NCBI RefSeq assembly: GCF_051020765.1
Contig: NC_134932.1
Coordinates: 6,200,001 to 6,264,000, forward strand
Source: Lasioglossum baleicum
Taxonomy: Eukaryota; Arthropoda; Insecta; Hymenoptera; Halictidae
Length of the DNA stretch: 64,000 bases
Direction of reading: 5' to 3'
Below the pieces are notes generated by a model. The model saw only the letters and a program-made list of their open reading frames with translations. It searched no databases and had not been told where the DNA came from. Made by a program: the position numbers and the translations under genes. This document shows, one piece after another, positions 37,501 through 48,266 of this stretch (position 1 is its first letter; every line of letters starts with the position of its first letter).

Positions 37501-38766
37501 CTTTCTGGAAATTGAACGCGAAACTTCGATTCATCGAATCGTTCAGATTCCACACCTGGTTCACACGTTGCTAGACTGCGGATTTTTATGTAAGATCAAA
37601 ATGATCTGCATCAATTGCAAAAAGAGGCAGAAAGCTATTCCAAAGCGTCCAAGGATGATTCTCCAAGTGGCATATCGTAGATCGAGCGGTGAATCGTAAC
37701 GACACCGATCGCATCAAAGCGGCGATTAGGTGTGCGTAAAAACCATTTTCGGAGAGGCGGCGAGAACAAAAATGACGATCAGTGTCGTCACTGGATGCCA
37801 CCCCGCGGCCTCGCCGGCGACTTTATACGGTCTGCGATAGAGAAAGAGAGCTCCACGATCGAGAGTAAATCCTGGCCTCGTTCGCCGGGTATTCGAAACG
37901 CGTAGGCACGCGACGAGTTTGGAAATGGCACAATTATCGCCGGCAGAGGCCCGATTACGTTATTTCCGAAGCGACTCGAACGGTGGCCGCTAACCGTAAC
38001 AACGATTCCATCTTTTCCTGATTCAATCAGCGCGCTCGATATCGCCTGTACTTTCCATTGTTCTCGACTGTTACGTTGTGCTCCAGATAACCCGGCGTCC
38101 TTTGGTCACTCTCCGCGGGACTTTTCACGGCACGCAACCATTTTTCAACACCTCTCGTCTTTTGAAAATTGCGTCACACACAAATATGACCAATAGAATA
38201 AATTTTGGCAGGCCAAAAATATAAATTGTATTTCTTTCGTAAGAAAAAAGAAGTCTTGTTTCTCTTTCGGAGATTTCTTACGAATTAAACGGAACGCAGA
38301 CCAACACAACTATTTTACCACGTTTTTATTAGCTCGCTTTCTTTTTCTAATGCTAATGAAACCACGAATGTTTACAACCGATCGCACGAGAGTCCTTGAA
38401 GCTGCCGTTCACAATGTTACGACCATTCTCGAGTCGAGCGCACCGGAGCGGTTTATTTTCAAGATGGCATGCGTGGGCGTAAGTTATTCACCGCAGACGT
38501 TAATTGCGCTCATCCGTAAACGCATTAACGGCACACGCAACGTTCAACAGTTCGAACGACGGTGAATTCACGTGATCTCCCATCGTCTGGGTTCTTTCGT
38601 CACGCTCCAGTTTCGATAACTCCGAAGGTGGACGCGTTCGTTCGTAATTGCCTTTACAGTTAATTACGTTAGCCCGCGCGTGCCTCGACGACCCTCTCGC
38701 GGGTGCAAGAATGCAGTTCGGTCGGGTTGCGACACGGTCGTGCGCGACCTTGCACAAATGTTCCGA
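34557..38766. other. Gene-free stretch, unique DNA plus one repeat fragment
   Basis: No supported gene. The largest frame is 148 codons at 35104-35550 (-), with competing frames on the other strand. AT-rich at 34.6-35.1 kb, CpG-rich at 36.3-38.7 kb. One fragment of the TAGACTGCGG family lies at 37572. A piggyBac-like start (TTTAACCCTCGTTCTACC) near 36017 has no partner. Confidence 0.6.
37572..37630 (+). mobile_element. TAGACTGCGG-family fragment (end A only)
   Basis: TAGACTGCGGATTTTTATGT is followed by a diverged end-A subterminal region with CTGCATCAATTGCAA. Family similarity is lost after about 60 bp. Confidence 0.6.
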
Positions 38767-38768
38767 TA

Positions 38769-38891
38769 CAATAGGACCTCGGTTTATACGAACCAATTAA
38801 TGCTAATCCTCCTATACACGAACTCTTCACCGAGCCTCTATTATGCGAACGACCTTGTACCCCAACGTGTTCGATAAACGAGGTTATACTG
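38769..38891. mobile_element. Pogo/Tigger-type MITE, 123 bp
   Basis: Flanked by TA at 38767-38768 and 38892-38893. The right end, read inward, is CAGTATAACCTCGTTTATCG. The left end is CAATAGGACCTCGGTTTATA, giving an imperfect TIR of about 23 bp that extends through CGAAC. CAGTA..ACCTCG is characteristic of pogo/Tigger elements. Too short to encode anything. Confidence 0.65.
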
Positions 38892-38893
38892 TA

Positions 38894-40225
38894 CTCTGCG
38901 AACGACCCGTTCGATTGCTATTTCGACACGTGGTCGCACGTGTCACGATAGAAGGTCTTGTGTTGTGCTTTAGATCACACCAAGGTCAGGCCTTCGATCA
39001 AAACATGAATTTCGATTTGGCGGAAATTTTTGCATATGCCCATTTAGATATTCGTTCGCTGTGTGAGATCGTCCCAGTTGGCTGATGAATCAGACAACGA
39101 ATAAAATAAGTGAATTTCACCGAAATGTATGCATTAAGTGTCGTATAAATTTCGTGAGAAACCTCGGGCATCCGCGCAGAATTTTTCGCGCAGCCTGATT
39201 TAGTAACTACGAGGATCAAGCCTGGTTCGCAGCCTGGAGGCAGAGATCGTTAACATCGGCTGAACCGTAGTACCTAACCCAGATCGGTATCCTCGAACAA
39301 TGATACTGTACGGCGCGAGGAGATCGGATACACGCGCTTCCAGAAATAATTTCCATGCTATCGCCGAATACCAATAATTCATGGACGTTTCCTCGGGCCA
39401 TCTTTCGACGCATCGGGGAAATATGTACGGCTCGGTCCAGGCCGATCGTCGTTGCTCAAAGTGTCGTCGCCATCAAATTAACATACGAAATCCAGTCGGC
39501 CGTAGCCGCGTATATCTCGTTTAATGGCCGGCAGTCGTATTACTCGCGAGAGCAGAAACGGCCCCGGTACATCACACGCCCAGTTGTCTCGGCTCTGTGC
39601 CGTTGTTTGCGCACGTCGAAACTCGATACTCGACACGGTTCGACACAGTGTGCCGATCGATCGAATACGGAACCGGGGGTGGTGGAGGAGAGCGAGAGAC
39701 GGCATGTGAAAAAAGATACACGAACGGGGGATTAACAATCCCGAACATCGCGCGCTCGCCGAGTATATCGAGAAAACAAACCCCTGAGAAAAGGTACGAG
39801 ACCACGTCTTGCCTCGCGAAGTCTCACGGCGATCGGCTGCGTTTCGCGATCTCTCGCCCGTTCCACGATTACGTAACTGGAAAACGCGTGAGACGATGAA
39901 AATGGAGATCTGCGGGGATACGATCTTGGGAAGCGAGCCAGTGGGAAAAATTATACGTTCAGTTTTCTTTTTTTCGGACAATCATCCTTCGTTTCGGTTC
40001 GACAATTCTCTGCCCTGAATGGTTCAGCGGGCATTCCGAGTTCCGCGCGCGAAATTTTACGAATTTTCTTCAGAAAAACTATCGAACCTTTTGCATTGGA
40101 ATTTTGCACACATATTTATTGGTATTTGAAGCACGCATGAGATTTTTGTCAACTAAAAATAAGCAAAATTCGAGAGAGTTCAGCATAACTTTCTCAGGTT
40201 TTGTTCATTTAAGCTAAATAATCCA
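38894..40225. other. Gene-free stretch; CpG-rich
   Basis: Contains the longest open frame of the window (167 codons, 39478-39981, minus). At least four other frames on both strands overlap it in the same stop-poor CpG-rich DNA, and none resembles a known protein. I see no supported gene. Confidence 0.55.
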
Positions 40226-40938
40226 ATGTCATTGTTTGATCATGATTACTCCACAATATTAACCACAATCAACCTAGAAACATTGTCTGCTCGAAGAAGA
40301 GTATCCGCCCAGAGCTTTATTTTTAATTTAATTAATAATCGTATTGAGATTATCCCTCTCTACTTGCGCAAATCAATTTCTATGTACCTGAACGTGTATC
40401 GAGAACTAGAGCAGGATTTCAAACTAGGGTTGCCAGATCTTCTATATTTGAATTTGATCTCCTATATCACATTTGAATAGCATATAATTTTCAAAAATCT
40501 CTTTGTTTGAATAAAAAAAGTTTAAAATGTGCTGTGAACTCCTATATTTTGAGCCTATCTCATATATACATAATTGCAGTTCTCACTACTTCTTCTATAT
40601 TCGGATAAAACATTTCTGGCAACCCTATTTCAAACCCTTAAAGCCACATCTGCCTCTGGATTAATTAATCCAATAAATCGCATTATTGACTCTAGGACTC
40701 TCTATAATCGTATTGATTTTTTCATTGAGTCTTTGCACATGTTTAAAAAACAATTACGCAGGATTATAGGATAATACCATATAGTTTGTACCATTAGTTT
40801 TTATGCATGTCCCTTGTAGGTATTATACGTAATATCTTTTATTGTTTTCTATCGTAAACATTTACGTAAGAGGGCTTCGGTCCGTTTACAATAAATCACC
40901 GCCTGAATGTAAGGCGACGAAATAATAATAATAAAAAT
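40226..40938 (+). pseudogene. LINE (CR1/Jockey-type) ORF2 C-terminal tail and 3' end, interrupted by a MITE
   Basis: A frame from 40226 encodes NLETLSARRRVSAQSF followed by FNLINNRIE. This matches the pattern (LETL..RR....FLYKLLNG.ID) typically found after the reverse transcriptase domain of CR1/Jockey-type LINEs. After the MITE at 40425-40627 the tail resumes as SGLINPINRI...SLHMFKKQLRRIIG, the usual end of ORF2. Removing the MITE leaves a frame change, so the copy was already or is now broken. The 3' untranslated DNA ends in an AATAATAATAATAAAA tail near 40921-40938. The endonuclease and reverse transcriptase domains are absent: this is a 5'-truncated dead insertion. Confidence 0.6.
40425..40627. 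mobile_element. hAT-type MITE (TIR TAGGGTTGCCAGA) nested in the LINE
   Basis: The 203-bp AT-rich element has perfect 13-bp TIRs, TAGGGTTGCCAGA and TCTGGCAACCCTA. It is flanked by a perfect 8-bp TSD, TTTCAAAC, at 40417-40424 and 40628-40635. The TSD fits the hAT preference nTnnnnAn. It landed inside the LINE ORF2 tail, so it is younger than that LINE insertion. No coding capacity. Confidence 0.85.
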
Positions 40939-41041
40939 TACATGAGTTATATATATTTTATAGAGCATGTTTTGAAAAACAAGGGTTGACGTTCACCACG
41001 ATGCCAAAAAAATGAAGTTGTATTTCATTAGTACGAAAGTA

Positions 41042-41121
41042 TTGGGTTGGCAAATAAGTTCGTTCGGTTTTTGTGATTTATTCCAATGTAAAAAACCGAA
41101 CGAACTTATTTGCTAACCCAA
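41042..41121. mobile_element. 80-bp mariner remnant: two TIRs back to back
   Basis: TTGGGTTGGCAAATAAGTTC GTTCGGTTTTT on the left and its inverse on the right (one mismatch, GGC versus AGC) make 31-bp arms with only about 18 bp between them. TA flanks both sides (41040-41041 and 41122-41123). The arms look like mariner TIRs, and the whole transposase-coding interior is absent. The arms would form a near-perfect hairpin. Confidence 0.85.
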
Positions 41122-41123
41122 TA

Positions 41124-42973
41124 ATTGTGACCTGAACCGAAAGAAACGAAAAATCTCGAGTATTTACAAAATGGCGGTATTCTGAGGTGCAACCATAAAA
41201 CAAATCGTAGTGCAGGAGGTTAAGGAGCAAGACACCGAAACAGGAAGAACAGTTGTACGGTATAATTGGTGTCATGAGAAATGGCGATCCGAAGCAGATG
41301 GTATCTAAAACGTGGACAGTCCGCGTTTACGGTACTCCGAACACTCGGGACTTTGTATGTTAATTTGATAACGACACTCGCCGGTCATCCGGGTGTATAT
41401 TTCGTCGAGACGTCAAACTTGCCCCTCGGGGTGCGTCTCGTAAAACGCCCCCGCCGTTTCAATGGTTCGCAAACTCGCAGTTTGCAACTCTCTGCTCGAA
41501 GCACGCGCGCGCTCGCACAGCAGCAGAGTTTGATGGTTGCGCTGCCGTGCAATTGCAATATCTTACCGGCCACGAAATCCCATGTACGCCCTTGAATTAT
41601 TGCCGTTATAAAAGTATTTATACTTATTATTGACGGTGGCGCGCGCGGGACGAACGTCTCGACAAGCTAGTGCCGAGGTGTTGTTGATGGGGCATTCAAG
41701 AGCACGCTTACGCGCTCGAATAATGTATTTATGTACCATTGAGACGTGGAACAAAGAACTTTACATCATTCCAGAAAGGGAGGCCGGGCCGCCCGCAAAA
41801 ATCATATTTAAACGCGGCGAGGAGACGAGCATAACGGGCTGTAAATATAATTTGAATACCGCGCTTTCAAACAGCATCCCCGCGTGAATAACTGTCCCAT
41901 TGGTCTCGTAATCCAACGTCGCGAGCCGACAATCTGCTGCAAGTTATTCCACGGAATATAACACTGTCCAATAATTTTTACAAATAGTAATTGCGTTTAT
42001 TGGAAACGCCTGCGAGCGCGGCAATTTTCACCCTTGTGTGGGCGGTTGGGCTCCCATCGACAAAGTGTCGACACACTTGGATTTCCTATCACAATGCAAG
42101 CTAATACAATTTAAATTTGTAAGTATTACTCTTCATTGCGCATATGAAAATCGCAAACTGGTTTAATAACCGTTCTAATTAAATTGAGCATACACAAGAG
42201 ATACGTAATAGAGAGATTTTGTTGAGTTAAAATATTAGCTGCTCGTCCGAATGAAATGTAATAAACATGGCGATTGTTGAACAGTGTGCTTCTCTCGCTT
42301 GAACAATAAGCAAACTCTAAGCAGCAATTTAAACTAATGAATTCCACGTTGTTTACGAAAGGAAACGAAGCGAAGCTTAAGAATCGTCTTGTTCCACCGA
42401 TAACGATCCATTTCTCGTGTTAATTGCGATGGATAATTAAAGAGACTTCCGCGTTAATTTCTCGCATCCTGTTCGAGCGCGTACACTCGCCTCTCTTCAT
42501 TATTCTGGAACAATTCAATCATGCGCGGCCGCTCGCATACACGGGCCCGACCTTATGGATAGATCTGATTATTTCTTTCTCACGATTGAGTGCTCCATCG
42601 GGCACGCTCACTCACCGGACAACATGAATGGCAGCTACAGGTTTCGCTACTTACGCTGACGACAGCTTTCCACGGTAAAAGAATTATCGACGACGTGGCC
42701 GAATCGAAAGTGCGCTTAATACCTCGTAAAAAGGCAAAAAAATGTGCATAATCCGGCGCCATAACGCACTCGACGGTTGCGCAAGATGCGTCGGTGGTTT
42801 ACCGTTCAATTTTCTGCGCCGGAAATGAAATCGTTCGCGGAATTATTGCGATGGAATGCCGAATACTCGGCTGCACCGAGAAATATTTCTTGCTTTTTAA
42901 TTCGACGGTAACTAGTCAATCTCTCTCTCTCTCACATTTCGAACAATGCTCGCGAGAAGTAACGTGATTCATA
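41124..42973. other. Gene-free stretch
   Basis: Short frames only. A CT run lies at about 42919-42934. Nothing else recognised; the 41126-41280 segment next to the mariner hairpin shows no transposase similarity I can identify. Confidence 0.55.
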
Positions 42974-42981
42974 GTAATTAC

Positions 42982-43182
42982 TAGACTGCGTATCTTTATG
43001 CATTTATATCAAAATTGAGTAGATGAAATACAAAATTGGTGGAAAATTTTTAAAATAGAAGATGTCAATATATGATTTATCCTCTACTGAAACCATTAAG
43101 AGAAGAAATAACATTCGATTTAGTTTCTATTTCTTGCAATCGATGCAGACGATTTTTACTTTTCATAAAGATCCGCAGTCTA
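42982..43182 (-). mobile_element. TAGACTGCGG-family hAT-like MITE, complete copy with TSD
   Basis: The 201-bp copy has TIRs TAGACTGCGTATCTTTATG and CATAAAGATCCGCAGTCTA, a near-perfect 19-bp inverted repeat. It is flanked by a perfect 8-bp TSD, GTAATTAC, at 42974-42981 and 43183-43190. It is in the opposite orientation to the copy at 2512 but has the same length. The TSD itself is palindromic. Confidence 0.88.
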
Positions 43183-43190
43183 GTAATTAC

Positions 43191-44728
43191 ATGGTGATTA
43201 ATTGAAATCGATTTGTCAAAAGCGAGAGGGCGTCTGAATTGGGTAACGTGGATAAAGCGGTTGTCAATAAAGCTGCGTATATAATGGCATAGACTAAATA
43301 ACAGGCGTGGCACAGAATATATTTAACTTAATTAATACCTGCACATAAGCGACAATGTAATCGATACGGACAATTTTCATTACACAAACTGAGCCGACGC
43401 GACGCTCGAACAAAGTGTGGATACGGTTTATTCGCGATTAAGCAAATTACACGTGACACATATACCCGAGCGGCGACAATTTACAGCAAGGATAACTGCG
43501 CCGAGTATCCGTGGGACGGAATATTAAATCATGATAATTATTGACCTTACACGTGCTCCAATGAGAATCAGGCGTCGGACGTCTCTGTCGCCTGTTATAT
43601 CGACGCGCCGCGAACCATCTTGCAGTCCGCATCTGTGCAGTCACCCATAAAAAACCGAAGGCCGGTGCAATATGCTAAACGAAGAAAGAAAGTCGTTTGC
43701 GATCTAGAAATTCAAGGTTCGCATTGCGGAAGAGATGCGTGTTGAACCGTGGGAAAAATTCTGTACGATGCAACAAGGATTCTATGTATACTATTGGGCG
43801 CACAATCAACTATTCCCTCAATGGTCAATTAGCGTAATTTATAGTCCACTGGCAATTATGCAAATCGACCTATGTTTATGGAATAATTTATTAAGGATTC
43901 TATTGTGTGATAAATTGGAATCTAACCAGGCGAGAGTTTACTTGTATTTTATTTGAACAATGAAGCTTTATGAGGAACCTTTCGAACCTTTACGAAATCA
44001 CCAACGAAAATGGAATCGTACATTCGATGTAGTTGTTGACAAATGTCTTGGGAAAAGACTGGTAGGCACGCCTAGTGGACAGGCCACAGTCCGAGGTGTT
44101 AATATTACAAACTTAGGTCTATTTATCGCAGCATGCTTTTTCTCGATGGTGGGGCAAAAAGTCGAAAAGCGGTGGGAACATCGATCTTCGTGGACTCCTG
44201 GGGCACGGGACAGTGTGAATCGGGCACACCTCTCGAAAATATCGTTCCCCGTATTCTAACTCGTAAAGTAAACAGCGCAGCGCGATTCGGTGGCCTTTGA
44301 GGAGCCGCTGAGAGGCGTAGCGACTATGCAACCCGTCTAGGAGACGATGTTAGAGAGGCCCTGGCGAGCATAAATCGCCTAGGAGAGATAAAACGTCGTA
44401 GATGGGGAGGTGGAACGTGGACGCACGCTCACGCGTGCACATGAACGTGACCCTCGCTGCCCGGGTGATTTGTGAAACAAACTGCTACCAACTCTCTGCT
44501 TGGACTATTTCGGACCCCAGCCTTGGGAAAGAACTATCCTAGAATCACCGATCAAACCCAGCGTGAAACACCCTCTGACGCTGCGGATACCGCTAATGAC
44601 AACACATTCTGGACGCGGACAATGGTCCACCAAAACAACCTTGATAAATCATGAAAATATCAAGGTGTATACCTACTATTTTCATTTAATGGGCATCTCA
44701 TTCATGCGTTCGAAATTTTAACAATTCT
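43191..44728. other. Gene-free stretch, unique DNA
   Basis: Short frames only, none recognised. No repeat ends seen. Confidence 0.6.
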
Positions 44729-44732
44729 TTAA

Positions 44733-45141
44733 GGATGTTCTGGAGGTACAATGGGAGGCAAAAGTACAAGAAATTCGAAATCCATCAATATAGTGGCGAT
44801 GAAACCCATTCATGAGTATATTTTGCATACTTTTTTTTATTAAATTTGACGTTTTGTAACAGTTTATAATTTTTTGCTCTGTAACTGTTTAGTGAATCCT
44901 AATAAATTTTGAACATAATTAATTACATCATTTTTACTATATAAATAGGGTTTGAAGTGGAATTTTATGAATTCTCTATAAGAAGACGTGTTAAAATGTG
45001 CGAACTTTAAGTTGCTATAATTCTTAAAGGGTGCACAGTGAATCGAACTCGAATTTTGGTAATTGCATTAATTTAGTAAGAATTATATCTTGTCAAATTT
45101 TCAAAAATTTTGTTGCGTTTTTATATACCTCCAGAACATCC
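44733..45141. mobile_element. TTAA-flanked MITE (piggyBac- or Kolobok-like)
   Basis: The 409-bp element has perfect 16-bp TIRs, GGATGTTCTGGAGGTA and its inverse, and is flanked by TTAA on both sides (44729-44732 and 45142-45145). TTAA TSDs are used by piggyBac and Kolobok elements. The GG start is not the usual piggyBac CCC, so the superfamily is left open. AT-rich with no transposase frame. Confidence 0.7.
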
Positions 45142-45145
45142 TTAA

Positions 45146-46131
45146 GTGGTTGTAGAATTTTAGAACTCTGTCTGCATACGTCAGCCTGTATCCAGTGTCA
45201 AGGAATTAGTGTTCATTAAATTAAAATACAATGGTATTCTCTCCTCGAGCACAATGGTACACTAAAATTTGTATTTTTGAAACATCCGCAGCAACTGCCG
45301 ACAACGATATATGAATAATAAATATGAAAAGAATAGGACAATTAATTGAAAAGGATTGTACGTCGAGCAGCTTGTTTTGGTAATTCAGGATTCACTTGCG
45401 CAACCGAGCCGAAAGGAGAAACACGCGTGCTCGAAGGGGAAGGAGCATTGGAAATAAGAGCAGAAACCAGAGCGAAGCGACCGTATCTGCATAGAAACGG
45501 TGCGTAAACCGTGGATTGCGAACGATTCAATAGAGTATTTCCTACGACCATAAACGAGCACAAGAAAGCAAGTGTTTTACGAGCGAGTTAGCTTGTCAGG
45601 AGGCTGCGACTTTTATGACGATCTCTGCAACATCCCCGTACTCTTTGTTCATTGTTTCTAACCACGCCTCCGATACAAAGGGGAATAAATTTCATGCGAT
45701 CTTATCCAGGAACGGGAATATCGGCGATCTATAACGAAAAATGTGATACTTCTTGAAACAGGGAAGCACAAAATGGGTCTACGGTGTACGATTTCGCCAT
45801 GTGTGAGTCCGCAATGTTTTAATCTTGCGTTCATTTAACAAGCCAGTCCTTTACTCCATTCCTAAAAACAATAGAGACTCGCTTTTGCAAAAGCTCGTCA
45901 TTTTTATTAATTTTCTAATTGAATAAACTTAATCAAATGAATAAATTGTTAATAAATTGAATAAATTGTGATCACTACCGACTTTGTCAGCGACTTTAAA
46001 ACCCAAAATCATGGAAATCCACCAACAACTTTATCAAAGAGCAAGGTTTATTTAAGGGTAAAGGGTACGTTCGACTTTTCCATAAAGATGATGGCCATTC
46101 ATGGTTTCATGAGCGTAGGCTACCTAGTCGC
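45146..46131. other. Gene-free stretch
   Basis: Short frames only. Contains AT-rich AATAAATTG repeats near 45925-45970; the GTGATCACT sequence there recurs at about 46494 on the far side of the piggyBac MITE. Confidence 0.55.
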
Positions 46132-46135
46132 TTAA

Positions 46136-46377
46136 CCCTTTGCACTCGAAGCAATTTTAATTCGGAAATCAAAATCATTTCTTTCAAACCAGATCATTTT
46201 TATTCCTTGTAATCTTTTTTACATTGTGCAGAAGAAATTTAACTAGTTTCCTCATGTAACAGTTGAGCTTCTCACAATTTATAGAAAACAGACGAATTTA
46301 ATAATATTACAACTGTTTTGAATAATGGTGCGGCAATTTTTACTGGCGCCTCAGAGTCGCCATTCGAGTGCAAAGGG
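46136..46377. mobile_element. PiggyBac-type MITE, CCCTTTGCACTCGAA family, copy 1
   Basis: The 242-bp element is flanked by TTAA at 46132-46135 and 46378-46381. The TIR CCCTTTGCACTCGAA is perfect over 15 bp at both ends. The CCC start and TTAA target are diagnostic of piggyBac-type elements. No coding capacity. A diverged relative lies at 49439-49611. Confidence 0.85.
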
Positions 46378-47027
46378 TTAATAACCATAGCAGTTGAAGA
46401 AACGACGTAGAACAATCAATCAAAAAAGGCTACTTAGGAACTTCGTTACTTTTGACACATTTTCCGCATTAAATAAATAACAATAATAAATTGTGATCAC
46501 TTGTAATTACGTATGATTGAAGGGACTGCTCAAAAAGGAAATAAATGTTGCCAATTATGCCCTTATATAAAAGATAGACATATTTTTACATAAAAGGTGT
46601 AAAATTGTTAAATCTAACCAAAAGGTAGTAACTTCTGGTCAATAGTGATACGGGCAAGGCAAGCGGTGTCGCGTTACTTTCAGTTTTACGGCAAAGCGGC
46701 AGGAAAGATGAGCGACCGAGTAGGAAGAAATGGCTTTCACGATAACGTAACAGCGAGAGTCACCGATAACTAAACACGGACACGGTTGACGAACCTTCAG
46801 CGTTGGATGGAGCCAAGGTCGGGATAGGATAAGTTGTCCGTTTTTCAGTCGGCACAGCGTACAGCCGGCGACACACTTACGAGACGTTGACCTCGGCGAC
46901 CGGCTCTGTAAACACGGTGAATATCTTCATTTGCGTGTTTGTAGGCGGCTGTGGTGCCGAGAGAGCCCGTATGCACGCGGAATAAGTGGGCAGCTGCTGC
47001 AACGGCTCTCGAGCAGTCTCGAATCCT

Positions 47028-47119
47028 ATCTGGGTAACCCGGTCCCAGAAACTCGTTCCGCCCTTCCGCGGATCCTGCTGAACCGTACCACGCCGGTCTC
47101 CTTCGAACCGGCCAGGAAG
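47028..47119 (+). repeat. Dispersed repeat of unknown type, copy 1
   Basis: TGGGTAACCCGGT.CC.GAAACTCG and the following CGCCCTT.C..GGATCCT and CCAGGAAG recur in the same orientation at 48184-48266, with about three quarters identity by eye. In one frame both copies encode Y(L/V)GNPVP, but the frames diverge soon after. It could be a SINE-like or ancient coding fragment; no tRNA-type promoter boxes are recognised. Confidence 0.55.
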
Positions 47120-47456
47120 CGGACGTCGAAATTCTTTCGGCCGTCTCTTCCTTGTGGGTGAACAGGAATTGTAATCGATACGCTTACACGGAACAAACTC
47201 CACTTTCCTTCCATCCTCAAGTCCGCCTCTACGCGCAGGACAATTGAAGGATTTACGGTAACACGTCCGCCTCGGTTTGTACAAATTTTCTGTTCCACTT
47301 CGTTCAATCTGCATCGCTATTGTAAACCTGGTATAGAGTTAACACCTTGTATACTACGATTTAGTTGGAACCTCTCTGCTGCTCATAATTTCTTAAAAGA
47401 GAAACAAAATGTGTATGTAATGTTTGCCTTTTATTCTCCAATGACTATGTAATAGT

Positions 47457-47872
47457 TAGACAGCGGATTTTTATGTGAAATATAATTTTCTACCTAGATT
47501 GCAACAAACTGGAGTGAACAAGTTTGGAACGTGCCAGTTTCATCATAAAATTTATGGTTTCCATCTTTGAGATGGAAAGGAGCAAATATATTTCGCTAGT
47601 TGGAATCTCCTTTAGTGTAAAAACAAACACAAAGAATAACACTAAAGATTAAAAACTGGAAATGTTATTATTGGAGAGCGGATCTTCATGCAAAGTAAAA
47701 ATTTTCTACTTGATTTGCAATCAACTGGAGTGAGAAAAAAATTTATTTTTCTTCTTAATATGTTTAATAGGTTGAAAATAATATAACAGTATTTTTAAAT
47801 TCTTCTAATAATTATGCTGTTTTAAATTACATCTACTCATTTTTGTCATAAATACATCATACCCGCTGTCTA
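47457..47872 (+). mobile_element. TAGACTGCGG-family copy, double-length with internal duplicate of end A
   Basis: The ends TAGACAGCGG and CCGCTGTCTA form a perfect 10-bp TIR, but the copy is 416 bp, twice the usual length. A second end-A segment begins at about 47674 (AGAGCGGATCTTCATGC, then TTTTCTAC.T.GATTTGCAA.CAACTGGAGTGA, also present at 47460-47520). End B with ACTCATTTTTGTCATAAATA appears once, at the right. Flanking octamers GTAATAGT and GTAGGTTA match only partly. Confidence 0.7.
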
Positions 47873-48183
47873 GTAGGTTAATAAAAATGTAAAGTTGCTT
47901 TTTGAATATTTTGTGATGTTCCCTACAATCTGATAAAAAACGTACAGTTCTATTCTTGTAAACCTATGTGACCTTGGTATCGCCATGTGAACAGTAGTTT
48001 AAGGTGGCCTCGATAAACAGATCGGGTAGGCTACTGGTTAATCCCCCGCAGTTTCAGATGAAACGATCAGACGAAATCGCTCGGAATTCGTTACACGAGG
48101 TTAAATTTGCGGATGGCAGGGCAGAACGATGCGAGAAATTCGGCGGAGGACTACGCGAGCAAAAAGTAATGTATATCGTATCT

Positions 48184-48266
48184 TATGTGGGTAACCCGGT
48201 TCCGAAACTCGTTTCGCCCTTTCAAGGATCCTCGAAGCCGGGTTTCGCCGAAACCTCCAGGAAGTA
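48184..48266 (+). repeat. Dispersed repeat of unknown type, copy 2
   Basis: Second copy of the segment at 47028-47119. The two copies flank the TAGACTGCGG-family element at 47457-47872. Confidence 0.55.

Noticed and set aside
39478..39981. Longest open frame of the window, 167 codons on the minus strand
   Set aside because: Four or more other frames on both strands are open over the same CpG-rich, stop-poor DNA. No domain or splice context is recognised, and the length is within chance for 64 kb.
46877..47314. 145-codon minus-strand frame
   Set aside because: It overlaps the dispersed repeat at 47028 and has plus-strand frames across it; no family resemblance.
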